Shown here in pieces: positions 6,156 to 11,128 of a stretch of DNA of 11,128 bases. The translations under genes and the position numbers were made by a program. Within the stretch, counting starts at the first letter, position 1. Every line of letters starts with the position of its first letter. Source of the DNA: an uncultured Clostridia bacterium (GTDB lineage Bacteria > Bacillota > Clostridia > Oscillospirales > Oscillospiraceae); NCBI GenBank assembly GCA_945487445.1, contig CALYTU010000041.1, positions 1 through 11,128 on the forward strand, read 5' to 3'. The notes beneath the pieces are model-generated. The model searched no databases and was not told where the DNA came from. It saw only the letters and a program-made list of their open reading frames with translations.

Positions 6156-8392
6156 TCATTCATCTGATGCGCGCCACCTTTGGAAAGCTGGACGAGCAGG
6201 AGCTCCGGCTTGACCCGGGACTGAATGTAATCAGCGGAGGCAACGAAGCCGGAAAGTCCACCTGGCTCGCGTTTTTGCTTGCCATGCTCTACGGTATCGA
6301 CTCCAAAGACCGTATTCGCGGCGGACATCTTCCGGACAAGGTCAAATACCAGCCCTGGAGCGGTAAGCCCATGGCCGGGACTGTGGAACTCACCGTCCAT
6401 GGCCGGACGCTTACCCTGGAGCGAACCAGTCGCACTGGCCCACTGACCGATTTCCGGGCCTGGGATACGGGGACAGGGACCGCCCTGGATGAGCTGACTG
6501 GCAAAACCTGCGGGGAAACCCTGTTGGGCGTGGAGGCGGCGGTATACGCGCGCAGCGGCTGTCTGCGTCAGCAGCGGACTTCCGTCTCAGCCGACGCACA
6601 GCTTGAAAAGCGTCTGAGCAGGCTTGTGACAGCGGCAGACGAAGACTATTCCTATGCCGAGGTTGATGAAAAGCTGAAAAAGCTCCAAACCGCCCTACGG
6701 CACAACCAGACCGGGGCGTTGCCCCGGCTGGAGGCGGAACGAAGCGCTGTTCTGGCAAGCTTGCAGCAGATTGAACTGCACCAGCGCCGCCTTGCGGAGC
6801 TGGAGGCCGCGCTCCACGAGCTGAAGGCTCAGCGGGCGGAGATTGAGGAAATTCTCTCCGGACTGGATGCGCTGGATAAGCAAGCGCGACTCTCGCGCGT
6901 CACCGCTTCGGAAACCGCTTTAGCGGAGGCCAGAGCGGATCGGGAGGCATGGCAGACTGTCTGCGCCGATCTGCCCGATGAGGACCTGCTGCAGGACCTG
7001 GAAGCGGAGCTGCAGCAAATTCAACGTGAATTGCAGGAGACAGCCCTCAAGGAAAACTCCGGCACAGCCGATCCGGCGCTTCCGCCGCCCGATCCCGTGT
7101 TCGGACGGATGGAACCGCGGGAAGCCCATGACAAAGCCGCCGCTGACGCCACCTTGGTGCGCCAGGCGGCGGAAGCTCTCCCCCCTCAACAAAGCCGCAT
7201 GCTCTTTCCATTGATTGCGCTCCTTTTGGGCATTGTCCTGGGACTGGCCGGTGCTTCTCTGACCGTCCTTCCGCTGTTGATTGCGAGCGCGCTGCTATTC
7301 ATCGGAGGGCTGGGCTGGCTTTTTTGGCATCTAATCGCCAGGCGCCGCCGGCACGATGCCTACATTGCCCTGCAGCAAGAAGCAGCCTCCATTCTGGAAC
7401 AATATGGAGCGGAAAATGCAAAAGGCGTTGTCCTGCGCGCAATTCACTATATTCGTTCGCTCGAGGCACAGCAGACAGCCGCTGACGGAGGAGCAAACCG
7501 CCGGAAGCTGGACGCGCTGGCTGACCGTCGCGCCGCCATCCTCACGCGGTTGGAGGCGATCATGCCCGGCTGCGGAACGCCGGAAAAAGCGGCCGCACTC
7601 TTTCAGGAAGCAGCGCGATCCAGGCAAGCGCTCACACGAGCGCAGGCACTCGAACGGCAGCTTGGCGCGCAGGTGCAGGACCTGCGTTTTGCGCTCGGAG
7701 ACACCGCCGTGCATGACGCGGACGCGCGGCGGTATGCCGCATACGACCGCCAGATCGAGACGCAGCGTCTTGAGGCGCTCGAGCGACGGATTGAGGCCAT
7801 GACCTCACAGGTTGATCAACTCGCCGGCGCGATTGGTCAAATGGGCGACTCGCTTGCACTGGACGGCAGGCTGGCAAATCTGGAAAGCGACATTTGTCGG
7901 CTGGAGGAGCGCTATGACGCGCTGACACTGGCGCGAAAGGCGCTTGGAAGGGCTGACGAATCGCTTCGGGCCAGATTTTCCCCTCTGCTCTGCGAAAAGA
8001 CCAGCGTGCTCCTGAAACGGCTAACTGGCGGGAAATATGACGGGGTCCTGCTCGACCGAGACCTGCACATCACCGTCCACCCTTGCAACAGCCCGGTTTT
8101 CCGTCCACTCTCCTGCCTCAGCGGAGGAACTGTGGACCAACTCTATCTGGCTCTGCGCCTTGCCATCTGCGAATTGCTGATTCCGGAGGCTCCCATCGTC
8201 CTGGACGATGCGCTCGTCTATTTTGACGACAGGCACGCTGCACTTGCTCTTGAGACCCTTCGGGAGCTGAGCGAGACCCGCCAGGTTTTGATTTTTACAT
8301 GCCAGAGCCGGGAAAAGCGCATTCTTGATGAGTTAGCCCGAAAACGGCAGGCGGACACTTCCATTTGCAGCAAAGCCGGAAACGAATCCTGA
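6152..8392 (+). CDS. yhaN: YhaN-type AAA/SMC-like ATPase with membrane hairpin
   Basis: A 746-residue Rad50/SbcC-like ATPase of the YhaN type. It begins with GTG in the GTGA overlap with yhaO. The N-terminal lobe carries Walker A GGNEAGKST (29-37). Coiled-coil-rich segments follow (about 170-300 and 480-600). Between them sit two hydrophobic helices, about 350-367 and 371-394, forming a membrane hairpin, so the coiled-coil tip is probably membrane-tethered; no CxxC zinc hook is seen. The C-terminal lobe has the ABC-type signature CLSGGTVDQ (655-663), Walker B PIVLDDALVYFDD (681-693) and IFTCQ (714-718), where many relatives of this superfamily have His in place of Gln718. It is shorter than the Bacillus protein as I remember it (about 960), mainly through shorter coils. 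With YhaO it should form an ATP-gated nuclease complex at the membrane. The cluster ends with a hairpin 18 bases downstream. Confidence 0.92.
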   Translation: MIIHLMRATFGKLDEQELRLDPGLNVISGGNEAGKSTWLAFLLAMLYGIDSKDRIRGGHLPDKVKYQPWSGKPMAGTVELTVHGRTLTLERTSRTGPLTDFRAWDTGTGTALDELTGKTCGETLLGVEAAVYARSGCLRQQRTSVSADAQLEKRLSRLVTAADEDYSYAEVDEKLKKLQTALRHNQTGALPRLEAERSAVLASLQQIELHQRRLAELEAALHELKAQRAEIEEILSGLDALDKQARLSRVTASETALAEARADREAWQTVCADLPDEDLLQDLEAELQQIQRELQETALKENSGTADPALPPPDPVFGRMEPREAHDKAAADATLVRQAAEALPPQQSRMLFPLIALLLGIVLGLAGASLTVLPLLIASALLFIGGLGWLFWHLIARRRRHDAYIALQQEAASILEQYGAENAKGVVLRAIHYIRSLEAQQTAADGGANRRKLDALADRRAAILTRLEAIMPGCGTPEKAAALFQEAARSRQALTRAQALERQLGAQVQDLRFALGDTAVHDADARRYAAYDRQIETQRLEALERRIEAMTSQVDQLAGAIGQMGDSLALDGRLANLESDICRLEERYDALTLARKALGRADESLRARFSPLLCEKTSVLLKRLTGGKYDGVLLDRDLHITVHPCNSPVFRPLSCLSGGTVDQLYLALRLAICELLIPEAPIVLDDALVYFDDRHAALALETLRELSETRQVLIFTCQSREKRILDELARKRQADTSICSKAGNES

Positions 8393-8410
8393 CTTTTACA
8401 AGAACGCGCT

Positions 8411-8444
8411 ATTGGGGCATCCTCCGTAAGGAAGATGCCCCAAT
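8411..8444 (+). terminator. hairpin terminator after yhaN
   Basis: An 11-bp perfect stem ATTGGGGCATC / GATGCCCCAAT (8411-8421 with 8434-8444), one mismatch, then TCC/GGA closing a GTAA tetraloop. It starts 18 bases after the yhaN stop. The following bases (TGATGTTTCTGGTTATC) are only moderately T-rich, so termination strength is uncertain. Confidence 0.72.
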
Positions 8445-8475
8445 GATGTTTCTGGTTATCGGTTTTCATGCGTAG

Positions 8476-8497
8476 GGCGGCCTGACCGCAGGCCGCC
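8476..8497. repeat. GC-rich REP-like palindrome
   Basis: GGCGGCCT (8476-8483) and AGGCCGCC (8490-8497) form a perfect 8-bp stem with a 6-base loop. It is preceded by GCGTAGG, a context I associate with short dispersed palindromes in Oscillospiraceae genomes. The rest of 8498-8667 is noncoding and contains a further small stem GCCAG-GGGG-CTGGC near 8590 and a bulged ACGGTTTTC/GAAAAGCCGT stem near 8540. Copy number cannot be judged from one window. Confidence 0.45.
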
Positions 8498-8667
8498 GCG
8501 ATCATTGCCGAGCTAGCAGCAAACCATTTTGCAAACATGACGGTTTTCTGTTGAAAAGCCGTTGTGCAAACTGTCAGCGTGTCCAGCGGCCAGGGGGCTG
8601 GCGGCTCTACGGCGTGTTTTCTGAGTCAATTCGATAACCAGAACGATGGTTAGAAGCCTGTGAACTA

Positions 8668-9162
8668 TCATTTATGATTATCGTTCGGTGAACCAAACAG
8701 CAGCTTGCGAACGCTGTCAATGTAAGCTTCTGCTTTCTCGTTCGCATCCTCGGCTCCGAGGTTGATCTGGTATTCCGGCATATAGCTTGAAACCGGATTC
8801 TGCCATGGAACTACGAAGACATTTTTTCGTCAATGTCGTATGTTTGAAGAATCAACTTCATCTCTCCCGCGTCCAAACCTTTCAGTTTCAACAGCTCGGA
8901 GCTAATCCAGTCACGCTTGCTGTCTGAATGCTCCAATAAGCCGAAAGAATACATGTCTTCCGCCATCTGCCAAACAATCACGTCAAGCCCGTTCGACGCA
9001 TTCAGCCCGAAATACTCAGGATATTGTTCAAACAGTTTGATCTGTTCGTCATTCATTTGGCTTTTGCCGGTCGTACCGTAGGCAAGAGCGTCCCCGCCGG
9101 GCTTGCCGCATCCGGACAGTGTCAACATCAAAGCGAAAAAATAACCAAAAAAACCGTTTCAT
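8668..9162 (-). pseudogene. frameshifted small lipoprotein of unknown function
   Basis: Read as one gene it encodes about 165 residues. GGAGG (9168-9172) precedes ATG at 9162. The ATG frame runs off after MKRFF unless one T is dropped from a T-run (A7 at 9147-9153 or A6 at 9136-9141 on the plus strand). Dropping one base gives a textbook lipoprotein signal, MKRFFWLFFALMLTLSGC, with lipobox LSGC. The main frame then covers a conserved-looking core (YPEYFGLNASNGLDVIVWQ, SFGLLEHSDSKRDW) to a stop at 8811. The A6 run (T6 at 8822-8827 on plus) needs one extra base, after which another about 50 codons continue (VFVVPWQNPVSSYMPEYQ to LLFGSPNDNHK) and stop at 8668. So two single-base homopolymer changes break it. 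It could be a pseudogene, phase-variable, or a sequence error. I recall the core as a clostridial lipoprotein family of unknown function. It lies just after the blaI remnant on the same strand. Confidence 0.82.
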
Positions 9163-9187
9163 AGCTTCCTCCGATCCCTGTTTGTCT

Positions 9188-9297
9188 GTTCAGCAGTTCC
9201 TCCTGTCATCTCGAACGAAGTGAGAAATCCGTTCCCTTTTGCGGGAAAAAACGAATATCTCGGTGGCAAGCTCGCTCGAATAGACAGGCTGCTGAAC
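9188..9297. repeat. about 110-bp palindromic MITE-like element
   Basis: The ends are perfect 9-bp inverted repeats, GTTCAGCAG (9188-9196) and CTGCTGAAC (9289-9297). Inside them CCTGTC (9202-9207) pairs with GACAGG (9283-9288), and TCGAACGA (9211-9218) nearly mirrors TCGCTCGA (9272-9279). The core contains TCTCGAACGAAGTGAGAAATC and TATCTCGGTGGCAAGCTCG, split here only as description of the TCATCTCGAACGAAGTGAG style of dispersed repeat found in several bacterial groups. It encodes no protein of its own. It separates the broken repressor gene from the lipoprotein gene and ends exactly where the repressor reading frame is lost. No clear target-site duplication is seen. Confidence 0.7.
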
Positions 9298-9469
9298 CGG
9301 TACGTTTGTTTTGTGATTTGGCCTTTCTCAATTTCCTTTTTATCACGGTATTGGTGGTGTTTTAATTCCAACCGTTTTGCTTTCTGCGATTATGCTCAGT
9401 TCCTTTGCACTGACTGGCTCATTTTTCCAGATCAACTCCATCGTTATCATTTCGCTTGAAACGGTTCAT
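9298..9469 (-). pseudogene. truncated, frameshifted BlaI/MecI-type repressor remnant
   Basis: The likely start is the ATG at 9469 with GGAGGGG (9474-9480). Pieces of a BlaI/MecI/CopY winged-helix domain can be read across three frames: VSSEMITMELIWKNEPVSA and KELSIIAESKT from about 9455 to 9388, then GWN-stop-NTTNTVIK in another frame, then KKEIEKGQITKQTYR. Put together they follow the family pattern of IW, GWNxNTTxTVIKKxIEKG. The damage visible is an extra A after the start, a missing base near AACGGTTGG, a TAA in place of a Lys codon, and a missing A in the run before AGGAAATTG. The frame then meets the palindromic element at 9297 and no dimerisation domain remains. The intact family represses beta-lactamase-type or cell-envelope genes and is usually paired with a BlaR1-like M56 sensor; none is present here. 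Confidence 0.78.
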
Positions 9470-9496
9470 TCCGCCCCTCCAGTCAGTTGCTATCAT

Positions 9497-9535
9497 CTAT
9501 ATTACTATATTATCTCAATCGTCTGGATTTGTCAA
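9497..9535 (-). promoter_or_regulatory. near-consensus promoter and tandem repeat upstream of the blaI remnant
   Basis: On the minus strand a perfect -35 TTGACA (9535-9530) is followed after exactly 17 bases by -10 TAATAT (9512-9507). The -10 lies within a perfect tandem 8-bp repeat, TAATATAG twice (9512-9497), which could be part of an operator. The start codon of the remnant is about 30 bases further on. This is the best promoter in the window and should still fire although the gene behind it is dead. Confidence 0.75.
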
Positions 9536-9559
9536 TGTGGTAATACTCTGGTTTCTTCC

Positions 9560-9629
9560 GCATCATAACTTAACGACTCAACGAGGACGGAGCGTCGGAA
9601 GGCGCGCAGAGTTCGACGGAATATGATGC
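9560..9629. repeat. 70-bp imperfect palindrome
   Basis: GCATCATA (9560-9567) and TATGATGC (9622-9629) are perfect inverted repeats enclosing 54 bases rich in short GACG/CGTC complements. It lies between the blaI-remnant promoter and the dapA terminator. It may be a small palindromic element or a structured noncoding region; no reading frame is supported. Confidence 0.4.
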
Positions 9630-9653
9630 CAGATCAGGCTGCGAAAATACACA

Positions 9654-9691
9654 AAAAGGAGAGATTCCTTTTTCGCGAAATCTCTCCTTTT
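9654..9691 (-). terminator. intrinsic terminator of dapA
   Basis: A perfect 13-bp stem, AAAAGGAGAGATT (9654-9666) with AATCTCTCCTTTT (9679-9691), closes a 12-base loop. On the minus strand it begins 13 bases after the dapA stop and ends in a run of T (TCTCCTTTTTGTG). A-runs on the other side could let it stop plus-strand transcription as well. Confidence 0.85.
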
Positions 9692-9704
9692 CAGGTTATA
9701 CTGA

Positions 9705-10574
9705 TTATTGAATCAATTCTCTGAGCCGTTCCGCCAAGTCCGGATCGGCGGCAGTCAGGGGCAAACGGCACGGACCGCAGTCCAGTCCGGAGATTGCCAG
9801 CGCGGTCTTGATGGGAATTGGATTGACTGCGGCAAAGAGCGCCTCGATGAGCGGCTGCTGGGCTCTTTGCAGGTTGAGCGCCCGCACATATTCTCCACGC
9901 AGGGCGGCGTCGGTCAGTTCCTTAATCGCACGGGGCCGCAGATTGGACAGCACAGAGATCACCCCCAGGGCCCCGCAAGCCATGAAGGGCAGAATGCGAT
10001 CGTCGCAGCCGGAGTATACCGGGAAGTCTTCACCGCACAGCCCGTGAATCTTCAAGACCCGCCCCACATCCGGGTCCGCCTCCTTGATGCCAGCCACGGA
10101 GGGTAACTGGGCCAGGGCTGCGCAGGTCTCCGGCGCAATGTGTACGTTGGTCCTGGAAGGCACATTATACAAAATAATGGGCAGGTCTGTGGCTTGTGCT
10201 ATCGCTTCATAATGCGCCAGCAGCCCCCCTTGGGTGCAGCGGTTATAATAGGGCGTCACACACAGCAGAGCATCTGCTCCCAGGGCGGCCGCGTTGCGGG
10301 CTGTTTCGGCCGCCTTCCGCGTGTCGTTACCGCCGGTCCCGGCAATCAGCTTTGTTTTTCCATTGCAGAAGCGAACACAGTGGGCGATCAGTGCCATGAG
10401 CTCCGAGGACTCCAGCGTGGCCGCCTCTCCGGTAGTGCCGCCGATCACAAGGGCCTCCACCCCCGCTTCCAGTTGGTTCTCAAGCAGCCGGTCCAGCGCT
10501 GCAAAGTCAATTCCTCTGTTGTCAAAGGGCGTTACAAGCGCGGTGCAGGTCCCGCGAAAAATAGGTGTTTTCAT
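9705..10574 (-). CDS. dapA: 4-hydroxy-tetrahydrodipicolinate synthase
   Basis: A 289-residue cytoplasmic TIM-barrel enzyme of the DHDPS/N-acetylneuraminate lyase family. It condenses pyruvate with aspartate semialdehyde, the first committed step to diaminopimelate and lysine, and so feeds peptidoglycan. Key residues are present at a constant +3 offset from the E. coli enzyme: GTTGEAAT with Thr47/Thr48, Tyr110 (TPYYN), Tyr136 and Arg141 in LYNVPSRTN, and the Schiff-base Lys164 in AGIKEA. Length is normal. AAGGAGG lies seven bases before the ATG. It is monocistronic here, with its own terminator downstream and no other lysine genes in the window. A different aldolase of the same superfamily cannot be wholly excluded, but Arg141 and the TxxNVPSRT pattern favour DapA. 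Confidence 0.95.
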   Translation of the reverse strand: MKTPIFRGTCTALVTPFDNRGIDFAALDRLLENQLEAGVEALVIGGTTGEAATLESSELMALIAHCVRFCNGKTKLIAGTGGNDTRKAAETARNAAALGADALLCVTPYYNRCTQGGLLAHYEAIAQATDLPIILYNVPSRTNVHIAPETCAALAQLPSVAGIKEADPDVGRVLKIHGLCGEDFPVYSGCDDRILPFMACGALGVISVLSNLRPRAIKELTDAALRGEYVRALNLQRAQQPLIEALFAAVNPIPIKTALAISGLDCGPCRLPLTAADPDLAERLRELIQ

Positions 10575-10618
10575 GCAGTTTCCTCCTTAACAGACGAGTT
10601 CCGGACCGGTCAGATCGG

Positions 10619-10647
10619 AGAATATGTGTTAAATGATAAAATGAAAA
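10619..10647 (-). promoter_or_regulatory. weak candidate promoter for dapA
   Basis: On the minus strand TTTTCA (10647-10642) and TATTCT (10624-10619) are 17 bases apart, each matching consensus at four of six positions. It is 45 bases upstream of the dapA start. The -35 lies in the AT-rich inverted-repeat region, so the repeat may have supplied the promoter. Confidence 0.3.
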
Positions 10648-10826
10648 GTGATAAATGATTACGTTGCGGAAACTGTAATTTGCGCATCTCCACGATTACT
10701 TCATTTTTCATTCTGCATTCTTCATTTTATTATGTCGGCATAATCCGACAACCTCCGCTCTGTCCATCCGGCATTCACGGCACATTCTATTCCCTGCTCA
10801 CCACGATTATACTTGAGTTTCCGCAA
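10630..10826. repeat. nested inverted repeats in the dapA upstream region
   Basis: The noncoding stretch 10575-10954 (about 380 bases) holds no supported gene. ATAAAATGAA (10636-10645) is inverted at 10721-10730 within two AT-rich blocks of ATGAA/TTCAT motifs. TTGCGGAAACT (10664-10674) is inverted perfectly at 10816-10826. TGTCGG (10733-10738) and CCGACA (10745-10750) form a small hairpin. CCACGATTA occurs twice in direct orientation (10690-10698 and 10801-10809). The pattern suggests a decayed or nested non-autonomous element. Confidence 0.5.
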
Positions 10827-10954
10827 ATGAAATTCCAAATGTGAAAAAATCATAGCGTCAAGCTATCATTTGCGGGAGCAAGGACGGAAAAGGACGAAAA
10901 ATGCAGGAATGTGGCAAAAAGGGTACAAAAAACTAAGTCTGCACATAAGCTAGG

Positions 10955-11128
10955 CAGGCCGTGGCCGTATAATGGTGTAAATTGAAAAATGAATGAGCCA
11001 AGGGCTCAACCTTTAGGTATAATGTTAAGACGACCAAAACCAACATAATACCGAGGAGGAAGAACCAATGGCCCAACTCAATATTACGCTGAATCAGGAA
11101 GAAATTCAAGCATTACTTTTGGAAGATC
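10955..11128 (+). mobile_element. left end of an IS256-family insertion sequence (cut by the window edge)
   Basis: The terminal region is recognised by CCGTATAATGGTGTAAA (10965-10981), which resembles the IS256-type inverted repeat pattern CCGTATAATxGTGTAAA. The exact outer end is uncertain by a few bases (about 10955-10958). It is followed by a small stem GAGCC-AAG-GGCTC (10995-11007), a TATAAT at 11018-11023 without a good -35, and the transposase start. The right end and target duplication lie outside the window. Confidence 0.75.
11068..11128 (+). CDS. IS256-family (Mutator-type) transposase, N-terminal fragment
   Basis: Only 20 codons are in view: MAQLNITLNQEEIQALL and LED. The opening matches the N-terminus I know from IS256-type transposases of Clostridia (MAQLNITLNQEEI). 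GAGGAGG lies eight bases upstream of the ATG. The DDE catalytic residues would all be downstream of the edge, so whether the copy is intact cannot be judged. Confidence 0.85.
   Translation, partial: MAQLNITLNQEEIQALLLED

Noticed and set aside
5073..8392. Naming the pair sbcD/sbcC
   Set aside because: The ATPase has a membrane hairpin in place of a zinc hook, both proteins are short, and the sequence starts fit YhaO/YhaN better.
8393..8622. Open minus-strand frame (CTTAFQQKTVMFAKWFA and onward) continuing into yhaN
   Set aside because: No ribosome binding site fits the ATG at 8538, the frame runs antisense into yhaN, and it spans the REP-like palindrome and the terminator. It is more likely repeat-derived noncoding sequence.
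9220..9568. Two short plus-strand open frames opposite the blaI remnant
   Set aside because: The minus-strand reading gives a recognisable repressor domain with promoter and binding site, whereas these frames show neither motifs nor start signals.
10575..10954. Possible riboswitch (for example a lysine leader) upstream of dapA
   Set aside because: Only about 30-60 bases separate the candidate promoter from dapA, and no conserved aptamer core or terminator/antiterminator pair is visible.

Overview
This window looks like chromosomal DNA from a gut-type Clostridia, most likely the Oscillospiraceae. That placing is an inference from three things: GC-rich coding sequence (about 57-60% by eye), strong GGAGG-type ribosome binding sites, and the gene families themselves (OmpR-type two-component pair, YmdB, YhaO/YhaN, DapA, BlaI, an IS256-type element). 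No rRNA, tRNA or CRISPR array was seen.

Layout. Positions 118-4088 hold four genes on the minus strand that read as one envelope-sensing cluster. In transcription order they are an OmpR-family response regulator, its HAMP-containing sensor kinase (3 bases between them), a membrane-anchored HtrA-like protein with a PDZ domain that has lost two of its three catalytic residues, and a small helical protein that may be a degenerate ferritin-like bundle. Positions 4089-4303 are a divergent promoter region. Positions 4304-8392 hold three overlapping plus-strand genes: a YmdB/TIGR00282-type phosphodiesterase, a YhaO-type metallophosphoesterase and a YhaN-type AAA ATPase with a membrane hairpin. A strong hairpin follows.

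Positions 8393-9700 are a decayed, AT-richer accessory island. They contain a small lipoprotein gene broken at two homopolymer runs, a roughly 110-bp palindromic element, and the badly damaged front of a BlaI/MecI-type repressor gene that still has a near-consensus promoter. Several inverted repeats lie around them. Positions 9705-10574 carry dapA on the minus strand with its own terminator. Positions 10575-10954 are noncoding and rich in inverted repeats. From about 10955 to the right edge is the left end of an IS256-family insertion sequence with the first 20 codons of its transposase.

How the genes may work together. The regulator/kinase pair probably senses an envelope signal through a Cys-containing extracytoplasmic domain and co-regulates the pseudo-protease, which would act as a binding rather than cutting protein. 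YmdB, YhaO and YhaN form a translationally coupled nucleic-acid/nucleotide phosphodiesterase cluster. DapA makes the lysine/diaminopimelate precursor for the wall. The blaI-lipoprotein region looks like the ruins of a penicillinase-repressor-type regulatory locus. I see no clearly new multi-gene system. The best leads are the catalytically dead HtrA-like protein in a two-component operon and the palindrome-interrupted blaI/lipoprotein locus.
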